From assembly GCA_000697355.1 (NCBI GenBank), contig JNEN01001232.1, positions 1 to 64,000 on the forward strand: a stretch of 64,000 bases of DNA. The letters are read 5' to 3'. How positions within the stretch are numbered: the stretch's first letter is position 1; each line of letters opens with the position of its first letter. The translations under genes and the position numbers were made by a program. Origin of the DNA: Syncephalastrum monosporum B8922 (Eukaryota > Mucoromycota > Mucoromycetes > Mucorales > Syncephalastraceae). The notes beneath the pieces are model-generated. The model did not search any database. It saw only the letters and a program-made list of their open reading frames with translations, and had not been told where the DNA came from. Below are positions 12,801-22,816 of the stretch, in pieces.

Positions 12801-13472
12801 CAGGACCAACGGAGACAGACACTAAGCTTGTTCTTGAGGCTTGAAAATTTAATGCATAAAAAATAACAAACAAAAACTGGCCTCGCTTCCTATGTGAGCT
12901 GGATACAAACACTGCACTACCATTACACGTTTGATGCCTACATTACAGTATGTGTGAGCATTCGCTTATGCTCAGTATTCTTTTTACACACACTAACAAG
13001 CACGGCACCTATGTATGAAAGATTTAAAGAATTAACCCTTTATGGCATCTACATTCTATTTTATGCTTCTTTTTTTTTTTTCCAATCTTCTTGTGGTCCT
13101 TTATCCAGCGGGACCTGCCATTACAGCCAAAAGGATGTCGATGTCGGCATAGATTACCTTTTGGAATAACAGTAGCACAATACCTATAATTTTGGCTGTT
13201 CCAAGAAGCCTTATAATTCCTGAATCCTTGCCGACATTTAATTACCACCATTGCCATTTTCTGTCCACTACCGCAATTCTGCGCTTCACCTTCCTTTCAC
13301 AGTTCAGAACCGATCACCTTCCTATCCCACACTTCAACCGATTTTAACAGTATAAATATACAGCATCTACCATGAGTAATATATTATCTTATCCACCCTC
13401 ATCTATTTCTTTTATCCACACCCACCTGACCTTGTGTTATACAGCCAAACGGATCCCGACATCGACAAAAAG
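9845..13472. other. Gene-poor spacer of 3.6 kb
   Basis: AT-rich with many stops in all frames. I see no gene, only short chance frames and homopolymer runs. A 10-bp inverted repeat (acagccaaaa at 13123-13132 and its complement at 13190-13199) is the only local structure noted. Confidence 0.55.
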
Positions 13473-13510
13473 ACAGCCGGGGCCGGGATTCGAACCCGGG
13501 TCTCCAAAGT
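13473..13510 (-). pseudogene. tRNA-like 3' fragment (T arm, acceptor strand, T5 terminator)
   Basis: Read on the minus strand, this holds a T arm with a perfect stem and TTCGAA loop (CCCGGG TTCGAAT CCCGG), then CCCCGGC as the 3' acceptor strand. A TTTTT pol III stop signal follows just beyond (about 13468-13472). No matching GCCGGGG 5' acceptor strand, D arm or paired anticodon stem lies within 150 bases upstream. It looks like a 5'-truncated tRNA or the tRNA-derived end of a short element. Confidence 0.45.
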
Positions 13511-13683
13511 CTTGCTTATGTAATTGTAGTTAGGGAATCTTAAAATTATTTCTCTTGTTCACTAGATTTCTAATTGAACAGTTAATTTTCCTATTATTTG
13601 CCGTGCGCGAGTGACTCCAGCCAAGTGCACACGTACGGACTGTACTATCGACAGTGGACTACAACGCACACGAACAGTGAAAC

Positions 13684-13777
13684 GCCCTATTAGCTCAGTT
13701 GGTTAGAGCGTAGTGCTTATAGTTATAGCTATGCTTGAGGCACGCTAAGGTCGCGAGTTCAATCCTCGCATAGGGCA
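13684..13777 (+). tRNA. tRNA-Ile(UAU) with a 20-nt intron
   Basis: Acceptor strands GCCCTAT (13684-13690) and ATAGGGC (13770-13776) pair fully, with discriminator A at 13777. The D stem is GCTC/GAGC with an A box TAGCTCAGTTGG. The anticodon stem TAGTG/CGCTA (one G-U pair) closes loop CTTATA...A with anticodon TAT at 13718-13720. Between loop positions 37 and 38 lies a 20-base insert (13722-13741), the standard place for a eukaryotic tRNA intron. The T arm is GCGAG/CTCGC with TTCAATC. A T5 run at 13788-13792 would end pol III transcription. The minor isoleucine tRNA reads AUA; intron-bearing tRNA-Ile(UAU) is known in yeasts. Confidence 0.92.
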
Positions 13778-13787
13778 CGGCATTACA

Positions 13788-13792
13788 TTTTT
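13788..13792 (+). terminator. Pol III T5 terminator of tRNA-Ile
   Basis: A run of five T begins 11 bases after the end of the tRNA. Confidence 0.7.
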
Positions 13793-16700
13793 GGTTGCCG
13801 GGTAAAGTTATTGCCTCCCCGGGAGATTTGGAGAGGCTGCGGTGGGGGGCTTCGCACCTGGGGCGGCCGTCTGGTTGCAGTTGGTGGGATATGGGAGCGA
13901 TATGGCTGCAGAAGAAAACGTGAAGGGTGTTAAAAAGCTTAAAAAGATGTGTTGTATTCTGAACTTTTTTTTTTTTTTTTTTTTTTGGGTTGATTTGTTT
14001 CCACTTAGTACGGATAATATGTAGAGTTGCATGCGTGGAAAGAGTGTGGCCGAGCACGTAGAACAGTGAATATGAGCGAGACCGATATTGTGTTGAGAAG
14101 AGAGGGAAGAAAAAGGTAAAAAAGTGTTTGGGCAGGAAACAAAAAAAAAAAAAGAAAAAGCAAAATAGGTTTCATGGGGGTACAAATTAAAGCTTGCAAA
14201 ATTTTGACAGCTGGCGGAGCTGATTTTCCAAGAAGTGCTTATTTTTATTTTCATGGCTTTGGCCGTGGACGGCATGGTTTTCCGTAAGCGGAAATCATGG
14301 GAGAGGATGCAGACAGTGCGCAAATAGCCTTCAGGTCTCATATTTACTTGGGGGGGGGGGACGACTGCAAAGTGGGCAGTGTTTGAGAGTGTGCTGTGTG
14401 CTATGTTGAAAGAGAAAATTTCTTCCACAGCAAGAAATCAACACGTGCGTGCGAACAATGAACGTGAGTATACATATCCGTAGTAGACTTTTTTTTTGGC
14501 ATCGTTTGATACGTATATTTCGGACGCATGACTTTTTTTCCTGGCAGTTGATGCATACGCGATCTCTTTTTTTCATTATCCATTTCCATTGTCTAATTTG
14601 TTTCGTTCGATTCGAGTGCCTCGATATATCGGTTACAACCTACCACGATATAAGGATGAGTAACTATCACTGCTGTGCACAGTACTCCCATTATATATGG
14701 GTAAAAGAGGAATGGAAAAACGAACGGCCCCAAAGCCTATCAGCGCTTCAATTGGAAATCTACTTGGGTAGTGTGGCGCTATTTCAGTGATACGTAGGCT
14801 AAAGGTACTACTTTTTTATTTTTTTTTCCCTGCACATCTCTTGCATTCGAGAGAACGACCTGCTCAGTGCCAATTACAGACATGACTCGAATCCGCGAGA
14901 AAGAAAATCATGAATTGGCACTGGAGCAAACCAAAACACACAGTTGACATTCCTCTAAACCAACCATCATTAGCCCTTGTTCGCTCGAGCATGACAAAGC
15001 ACGCGACCATGCTGTCAGTAGGGTCAAGTTCTTCCTCCTCTTCTTCGTACTGAGCTTGCATCTCTACACGATTAATGTACAGTCCGATATTACCAGGCGG
15101 CCCACACAACGAACCGATGGTATTGACCCGAACCTGTGAGGCATTGCAAAGGCACGCGGCGCGTTATCATGACAGTATGTATGCGTCATACAAAGCAACG
15201 CCATCCTGTTCCGTGGTTGCCAGCGGGAAGAATGGGCTATCTTATGTGATGAATACACTTTGTCGCATACAAGGCGTCTGATGGACGTGCTGCTCCTATT
15301 GCAGTTATACAACGCGTGACATGAATTACCGGCTTTGGCGTAGGCTACTCCACTCAGGAGCGCTTCGAGACAACCCAACCTTGGGAAATACTGGTGTATG
15401 GCACATGAGGATAACGCGGAACGACGACGCTGCAAAGGTCACTGGGCTTCTTTAAGCCTTTCCCCCGTGCCTCCCGACACGGACGCATGATTGACTTGAG
15501 CAGTATTCACTGCGTCGACCCCCATCACAGCCCTCGTATCTCCGTCGCTGCTTCGACCCAACGTGTTGCCTTGACCCAAGCTATTCTGACATCCTGAATG
15601 CCAGCATCTCTTGACTGAATGCTAGAGCAGCTCGATGCTGTACCTAGAATGGATGCGATGGACGCTAGCCACTACAACTCATTATCGCAGAGCGACTTGT
15701 ATGCGTCCGCCTACTGCAGACATGTTTTGCCATTACGAAAATAATCGTGAACGCACACGAGAGAAACGGTGTGCGCCCTGTTGCAGGCGGGCGATCAAAA
15801 TTGCATTGCCAACAGTTTACTCTTTCTGGACATGTGTACGGACGCTTTCAAACCAAAGCGGCGTACGCAGACTGGATCATTCAAAATCAGGGTTATCAAC
15901 TGCTTTTCTGTAACGCTCATTGTCGGCCTCCTCCTGCATGAAGCCTCATGAGCAGCGCTGAAATGATACATCTCCGTTGTAAATAATGTATATCAAGACG
16001 TATCCCTGCCAGACTGTGGCGACCACATCAATGCCTGGCTTATTGCTTTCAACCAAGGACATTCATCCTGCATGGCACGGGAGCCCACACAGGATTATAG
16101 GATTGTCACCGGGCGACTACCATGCGATGATGCGAATAGGAGCCTTATTTAATTCCAACGCCCATGTTAGGCTCAGCTAGCTATGTGCAGGTAAATGCTG
16201 AAAGAATTGTACAGGAAATGTGGTACCACATCATGTCTGCCCAGTGGCTGGTCTGTGCTTTCCGGAATGGAATAGTACCTGCTATGCTACTCTTTTAGAG
16301 TAAGGAGACATGGCAACAAAGGAAAAAAGTGCAAGCCATGTTGGGAGCCATGTCAAAAGTGACGCCTAAAATCAGAAAGGAGGCATTCTCGACTCCGTCG
16401 AGAAAGGCCGTACTCGCCATGTTAGTTTACAAGGTGCAGTCGGTTCAAACGGCATATCTTTCTCCAGTTGCCAAGGAAAAAAGTTACTAGAAAGAATTTT
16501 TTTTTAAAAAAAAAACGCCTCTATACTTTGCCGTAGCGGCTGAGGTCGGCGCAGTCATTCCCAAAATACAACAAGGTCTCGCACCTGATCCACAGAAGGA
16601 TCTCGTCATATTTCGCTTAGAGTGGTAACGTGCCATCCCTTTGGCGATTAGGTACGCCACAAATGGATCGTGACGAGTGGCAGACCGATTTGATTCTGAT

Positions 16701-17279
16701 TTAGGCAATCCGTATCATCAAGTTGGCTCGGCGCACTGACGCATACACGCACGGACAGCAATTTTGGGTCATGGGAACCTCACTACCTACTATCATGGAA
16801 TCGATTGAAACCGCAGCTACTCCAACCTGACCTGGTCATCATGGGTCTTTTTTTTTTTTTTTTTTTTTTCATCCCTTTTTCTGCTGCTTTTTACAATGTG
16901 CGCTTTCTTCCATCGGGCGCCATTCTTTCAATAATCATGGTTGTACTATTTTTTTCTCCTTAGCCTGATCACTATCAGCATGGTGTAGTCATTCATCTGT
17001 GCTACTCATACATCTAGTCCACATGACATGAAACGTATCTTTTTTTGCCATTGAGGATGTTTCATTTATTTTTTTAATTTTTTTGAAACATTCAAAAGGT
17101 AGCAAAGTAAAATAGAGAGATAATGCGTATCTTATGCTTGTGTGACTATTATGCTAGAAAAGTGTTTACAGAAAATGCGGAGGGGATATCTTATCGAATG
17201 CGACATCAAGGTATAGAAAATAAAAAAAAAAGAGAGAGAGAAAGGAGGTGGATAGCGCCAATGTATATGGGTGAGTGAC
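13793..17279. other. Gene-poor spacer with scattered coding-like pieces
   Basis: This stretch holds homopolymer runs (T18 near 13965, T22 at 16848-16869) and no intact gene I can build. Two parts are less AT-rich and look faintly coding. One is the minus strand near 15135-14863, which opens after a good acceptor (CCTCACAG) and has an acidic run EEEEEEL. The other is the plus strand 15619-15941, where two open pieces lie in different frames separated by stops (one ends GYQLLFCNAHCRPP). They could be eroded exons or chance. Confidence 0.4.
16848..16869. repeat. T22 homopolymer
   Basis: An unbroken run of 22 T in intergenic DNA. Confidence 0.9.
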
Positions 17280-18248
17280 TTAGTAAAAGATGGGCAAGTC
17301 CCAGCCCTTGATGATAGGGTCATTGAAGCGCAGTCGCATCTCGAGTTGGTTGATTGCCTGCACGTCTTCCTCGTCCATCTTCCAGTTGAGCGCTTCCAGA
17401 TTATCCTTCATGCGGTGGACAGAGAGTGACTTGGGCACCACGCCGACGTTGCGCTCCAGAGACCACCGCAGCAGGACTTGAGCAGGTGACGTGTTGTACT
17501 TGGTTGCGACATCCTTGATCGTGGAGTTTTCAAAAAGGGATTGAACCGCCTTGGCGTGCTTGAGACCACCCGCAGCAAAAGAGGCAGGACCAAAGGAAGA
17601 GTAAGCTGCGACAGCAATGCCTTGCCGCTGGACCCAATCGACAAGGATGGGCTGCTGGTGGTACGGGTGGAGCTCGACCTGAAGCAGTGAGGGCTGGATG
17701 CGACAGTACGAGAGAAGATCCATCAGCGACTGGACGTTAAAGTTGGAGACACCAATGTTGCGGGCAAGACCGGCGTCGACGCAGGCCTCCATGGCGGCCC
17801 AACACTCGTGCATCGGAGCGCGTGCTCGGATCACTTGGGTCTGGCCGGGAACGCACCAACCAGCAGGATACTTGGTCTCGATGGGGACATATTCGGTGCC
17901 AACCGGAAAGTGAATCAGGTACATGTCAACATAGTCGAGGCCGAGGTCTTGCAGGCTCTTTTCGAGAGCGAGGCGGACGTGATCCTTGCCATGGTGCGTG
18001 TTCCACAACTTGGAAATGACAAAGAGCTCCTCGCGTTCGACCAGGCCGTCTGCAATCGCCTTGCGGATGCCGTCACCGACCTCCTTTTCGTTGTAGTAAT
18101 TGCTGCCCCCGTCAAACAGGCGGTAGCCGACCTTGATGGCATTGTAGATAACCTCGGCGGTAGCTTCAGGGTCGATCTTGGCACAACCAAAGCCTATCAG
18201 AGGCATCTTGTCACCCGAAGGCTTGAGAGTAATGTATTCAATAGTCAT
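17280..18248 (-). CDS. Aldo-keto reductase, NAD(P)H-dependent xylose reductase type
   Basis: A single exon encodes 322 residues, the usual AKR length. The catalytic tetrad is D46, Y51, K80 (SKLWN) and H113 (YLIHFP). The barrel opening MPLIGFG and the cofactor segment VVPKSLSVHRMKDN (Lys plus Arg for the NADPH phosphate) are in place. The ending LRFNDP ... LPIF is typical of fungal D-xylose reductases. The enzyme reduces aldoses such as xylose to xylitol in the cytosol, the first step of fungal pentose use; a general aldose or glycerol reductase role is possible. There is no signal peptide. It is one of the few intronless genes here. A TATA-like TATAAAT lies about 75 bases upstream of the ATG. 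Confidence 0.9.
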   Translation of the reverse strand: MTIEYITLKPSGDKMPLIGFGCAKIDPEATAEVIYNAIKVGYRLFDGGSNYYNEKEVGDGIRKAIADGLVEREELFVISKLWNTHHGKDHVRLALEKSLQDLGLDYVDMYLIHFPVGTEYVPIETKYPAGWCVPGQTQVIRARAPMHECWAAMEACVDAGLARNIGVSNFNVQSLMDLLSYCRIQPSLLQVELHPYHQQPILVDWVQRQGIAVAAYSSFGPASFAAGGLKHAKAVQSLFENSTIKDVATKYNTSPAQVLLRWSLERNVGVVPKSLSVHRMKDNLEALNWKMDEEDVQAINQLEMRLRFNDPIIKGWDLPIFY

Positions 18249-18320
18249 TGCGATGTGAGTGTATCTAGTTGAAAGAAGAGCTTGTATGGATAGGTGGAAA
18301 AAGAGGTATGTATGGGCTGT

Positions 18321-18327
18321 ATTTATA
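18321..18327 (-). promoter_or_regulatory. TATA-like box of the aldo-keto reductase gene
   Basis: On the minus strand CTATAAATAC lies 73-79 bases before the start codon, a plausible distance for a fungal TATA element. Confidence 0.5.
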
Positions 18328-19780
18328 GTCGCCCGGTCATTTGTGGGAGTGTATGTACCTGTCTCTTGTGTTTGACATCGTCATCACCGTGTTTGGTAAT
18401 CGATTAGAATCAGTGGACCCTTTCATTGATTTGGGCGATATAAATCGGGTCAGATGGCTATGATTAACTGGATTTGACCTGATAAGCATGCCCGCACGCA
18501 GTTCATCCTCGCCATTCCCCACCTGTCGTCATCGGCCCCCTCCTTGGCCACACACCCCGTGAGACCACCCCTTCCCGCTTTGTCTTTATCGATATGCCAT
18601 GAAAATCATGATGCAGTTTTATTTTTCACTCGTTAAAAAAAGTTATTGCCGCAGCCGGCGCTTTCTACATCGACTCGTATCGATCATGCAAGAAGCCTTT
18701 TTTTTTTCTTCATGGCGTCCGACATGTCCCAAATACACGATTCCAAGGCATAGCCTCGATTTTATTTGATTCACAATGAAACAGTAGATAGAAAAAGAAA
18801 TTCTGCTCCTAGTATAAGCTTTCTGCCGATGTCCAGCAGGGCCCGGAAACAAGGTTTGAGAAAATCCTTACCCTTGGTTTACAGAAAATACATGTACGTG
18901 GGAACTTCAAGCAAGTACATATGCTGTGCCATCTGACGCGCAGTCGAGCAATCTTTAGAAATAGCATTTCGTGCAGTACAGTACAGTTTAAGCATCGGGA
19001 TATGCCATCATTTCTAAAGAATCCATGTAGAAGTCGCAGTCATATGTCTAGACAATAGCCAGGCACATTATTTAATATCGATATAGGATATAGCATTGTT
19101 AGATTGTATGGCCAAGGCAGCCAAACAAGATGACCGTGAATGTGAAACTGTCGTGTCAAGTGACCTACGGAAAGCGGTGGTCGTGCACTTGAGTTCGGGC
19201 ACGCAGAAAAAATATAGCGCTATCTGAATAGGCAAGTGACTGGATCCTCTGTGGATACAGTACATGCGCGTTGTTCAACATTATTCTGCGTCGTGTATAC
19301 ATTTATGGAAATAACAATGTTACTCTTTGTAACATGGGAAGATCAAGTTGATAAAGCTGTTGTGGCGGGCCTCTTTGGGGGCTGCTTGTATGGCTGACTT
19401 GCGTGTTTCCGGCTAAAACCATGGCAATAAGTATCGCTTTAATATCAATAACTGGCAACAGAGTGAAAAAGTTCAATTTTTGACACGCGGACTTTATTAT
19501 TATAAGGTTAGTTACCATGCAATAACTGAATGATACTTGCCTTGAAGCTATAGGGATCGTCATTCAACAGCGCATACCTTGACTTTTTTTTTCCTTCCAT
19601 TGAACTCTTCTTCTGTGGCGTTATCTCAGAATGCTCCGTGGTGCATATCGAATGAAATGTTTGTGTATTCTTTTGTTCATGCAAGAAAGAAAATGTGGAG
19701 GTAGAGTTAAAAAAAAGGTAAAAAAAAAAGTCCAAGATGACAGAATGGGAAGAGTTGTCAAAAGAAAAACAGAGAAATGC
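18328..19780. other. Intergenic, no gene seen
   Basis: AT-rich spacer between two minus-strand genes. No frame has coding character; the 5' part is presumably the reductase promoter. Confidence 0.6.
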
Positions 19781-20975
19781 TTATTCAGGAACATGCGAAA
19801 AGAGATAGGACACGGATTCACCATTGTGGGTTCTACAAGAAATGGCAGCATTAGATAGCTTGTTCTCGCGATCCTTTTTTTTTTTCCCATTTTCGTCATG
19901 GCCAACTCACCTCCGGATGGCTTCTGCCAATGTGGGGGAAATGTCAATCACGTCAAGTTTGGGGCAGATTGCCTAAGAGTGGAAAAAAAAAGAGAGAAAG
20001 ACGAGGTGCGTCAATATGCAGTGTGCATCGGTAAGCAAATGTAAGCAAGGACGTACCATTTTATCATCATGCGGGATAGTGTTGGTAACAACGAGCTTCT
20101 CAATGACCGAGTCGTTGATGACCTTGATGGCCTTGCCAGAGAGGATACCGTGGGCGACGATGGCGTAGACCTTCTCAGCGCCGTTCTCCACCAGGGTCTT
20201 GGCAGCCAGGCCAAGCGTGCCGCAGGTGTCGGCCATGTCATCCACAAGAATAGCAATCTTGCCACGGACATCACCCACCAGAACCATGCGCGACACCTCG
20301 TTCGCCCGCTTACGCTCCTTGTGGATCAAAGCAAAGTCGAGGTTCAGGCGGTCTGCAATGGAGGTCGCACTATAGAACGAGATCATGGCATGTGTCAAGG
20401 AACCCGTGGGAAAGACAGGATGGGCTTGCATGAACTTACCGCTTAGCACCGCCGGCATCAGGCGAGACGATCAAGGCGTTGGTCCAGTTGGGAATGCAAG
20501 TAGAGATATACTTGATCATCGACGGCTCGCAGTACAGGTTGTCGACGGGCACGTTGAAGAAGCCCTGGATCTGCGAGGCGTGCAAGTCCATAGTGATGAC
20601 GTGATTGGCACCCGCGACCGTGAGCATGTTGGCTGTCAGCTTGGCGGTGATGGGTGCACGGCTCTTGTCCTTCTTGTCCTGGCGAGCGTAGGGGAAGCAA
20701 GGGATGACGGCCGTGATACGGCGAGCAGAGGCCGTTTTGCAGGCGTTAATCATGATGAGAAGCTCCATGAGGTTGTCGTTGATTTCACCACAGCCGGACT
20801 GGATAATGAAGACGTCCTCGTCACGCACCGATTCGCCAATGGTGACCGACGTCTCCTGGTTCGAGTACTTCATGACTTGAGCCTTGGCGAGATCAATGCC
20901 AATGCGCTTGGCCACCAGCTTGGCCAGCTCCGGGTGCGAATTGCCCGTAAAGATCTTGATCGAGTTATCAGCCAT
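19781..20975 (-). CDS. PRS: Ribose-phosphate pyrophosphokinase (PRPP synthetase)
   Basis: Exons 20975-20440, 20369-20057, 19972-19911 and 19832-19781 give 320 residues, the class I length. The enzyme moves the pyrophosphate of ATP to ribose-5-phosphate, making PRPP for nucleotide, His and Trp synthesis in the cytosol. Visible signatures are [12 protein letters not shown] at the start, the catalytic flexible loop [25 protein letters not shown], and the PRPP-binding loop [12 protein letters not shown]. The protein ends [13 protein letters not shown], a very conserved tail. That tail proves the last, 52-base exon, because exon 3 would otherwise stop at IRR. Fungi usually carry several PRS paralogues; which one this is cannot be told from the window. 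Confidence 0.96.
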
Positions 20976-22816
20976 AGCGAAAGAGTATTATCGAGTTATG
21001 ACGACAGGTGGTTGTGGTTGTTGTTGTCGTGTGTGTTATGCCGGGGGGTATGGAGTGCTTATAGTAGCCGTAAGAATAGTAGGAAAAAAGAAGAGAAAAA
21101 GTCTCGTCAAATGGCTCTTTTCCTTTCTTTTTGTTGCCTCGGCAGCAGCGGGTGGGCGTTAGTTTGCTGTGTCTTTGGTCCTCTGTGGGCAAAGAGCAGA
21201 ATCAGAGAATGCCTCTTCTCCACAATTTTGTGGAAAAAAAAAAGAAAAACGAGTCACATCTTACTCACTCATACCCGACCACCCGGCCTGTATTTTTTTT
21301 CCTGTTTGCATGGGCTACTTTTCACGTGAAGAGCAAGTATATACTCTATATTACGTTCTATCAAACCTATTCCAAGACACTCCACATAGGCGACACTAAT
21401 CATGCCTGAAATAGAGTCAAACTGTACCCTATCTTTATCACCATTTGTTTATCATTGTTATCTGTCAGTTGATCTGATCGCATACACGTTATATCACCAT
21501 TATAGTATCAAACTTGCATGATGATGCCATGCATCGCTACCCGTTGCTCCGTCCCTTTTCCGCTCAGCTGTTGTAGATGACGCTTCTTTTGCTCTTTCGT
21601 TTATAGTGTCCTCGTCAACTTGTATGAGGATCACTTTTTCCTGTTCCGCCGGTGGCGTACTCGGGGTGTGCTGTCCTCTACTGGGTCAATATGAGCCTAT
21701 TTGTACAACTCCGAGACAAACGATGCATGGGCTTTTTCTGCCAGCTGGAGTATTGTTACTGCAAAGACGACGATGATAATTTCTCACCGAGCCATCGCAA
21801 CCCAGCGGAAACTCAACGCAATGCGGACTCCACATTCATGATGTCTCGCACTGTGATAATAATAGATCGTTGAGTTACGTTATCCTTCTGGTTCTGTCTG
21901 ATGAAGTCACAAGAGGAGAGTAACCACGCGCATAGCATACAGATAATCCGAGATCATTTCTGCTTGCAAATAAACTGACAGGAAATCAGCTTCAGTCATG
22001 GGTCCCCACTTTTATAGATCAAAACTCTCAGACGGGCAAAAACGGCATCTGTCCTTCCAAATTCGAATATGGCTTTGAAGTTGGTCAGGTGCAAGTGCTG
22101 AACTTGTTTAAAAAGGTAGCTGCGGGCAGTCTATCATCAGAAAGCGAAAGTTGGATTCAGATAGGTCTAGAGCCAGCGTTTATCTCGAAATTGAAGCTGG
22201 CGTCCACGAAAAAAAAAAAAAAAAAGGGTTTTTTGCTGCGTATAATAAAGAAGCACAAGTGGAAGAAATCTGATCCTTTGGTCATCATGTAAGGTATCAA
22301 GCGATGGTCCGATATACTTATGCCTATACCTGGGCCGAAATATTGCAATTGTCCGTACTCAAGCGCTTCGTATATGAACCCATTGACGGACGGCGTTGTC
22401 CTGTAGGACTGCCTTGTGTGTGTCCACTTGGGCCTATCCTAATAGAGCTCCTATTATTATGCGTAATGCATACCAGTCTATGCATATACGATAAATACGC
22501 TTTGACTACTTTTGAATCAAAGAAGCGGTAGAAAGACTTCATTATATACGTTAGAAGCCTTTGTAATCACTGAGTTGATTTTGCGGGGTAATTCCCGACC
22601 CAGGGAACCAGAGATAAACGTCCTTTTACCCCGCAAAAGATAAAAAGAAGCGCATTCAAGATTTGAGTTCTCACGGACATGAAGAAGGCTTATTCATGCT
22701 AGAAATCGGGTAAACTTTGATACCTGAATCAAGCTCTTTCCTGAAAGATCAAAGTGGACAAGCGTCTTTCTTTTCAAAGATCCAACCATACATCCTTTTT
22801 ACTTCATTTCCCGGCC
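20976..22816. promoter_or_regulatory. Divergent spacer between PRPP synthetase and MFS transporter 1
   Basis: A 1.8 kb stretch with no supported gene. It must hold both promoters. Its only striking feature is the 13-bp inverted repeat at 22579-22638. Confidence 0.5.
22579..22638. promoter_or_regulatory. 13-bp perfect inverted repeat upstream of MFS transporter 1
   Basis: TTTTGCGGGGTAA at 22579-22591 is repeated as its exact complement at 22626-22638, with 34 bases between. It lies about 180-240 bases before the transporter ATG. It could be a paired binding site for a zinc-finger regulator (GGGG/CCCC core) or a hairpin; no factor is identified. Confidence 0.5.

Noticed and set aside
13121..13475. 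LTR or SINE pair built on the repeated acagccaaa-gga-cgac text near 13123 and 13441
   Set aside because: The similarity is only about 20 bases with mismatches; too short to call an element.
13473..13510. Retrotransposon primer-binding site
   Set aside because: The plus strand is complementary to a tRNA 3' end, but it lacks the leading TGG and no LTR pair flanks it.
17808..18272. Plus-strand frame of 154 codons
   Set aside because: It is antisense to the aldo-keto reductase.
20385..21329. Plus-strand open frame of 314 codons
   Set aside because: It is the antisense shadow of the PRPP synthetase exon and its promoter; the minus-strand protein is unmistakable.
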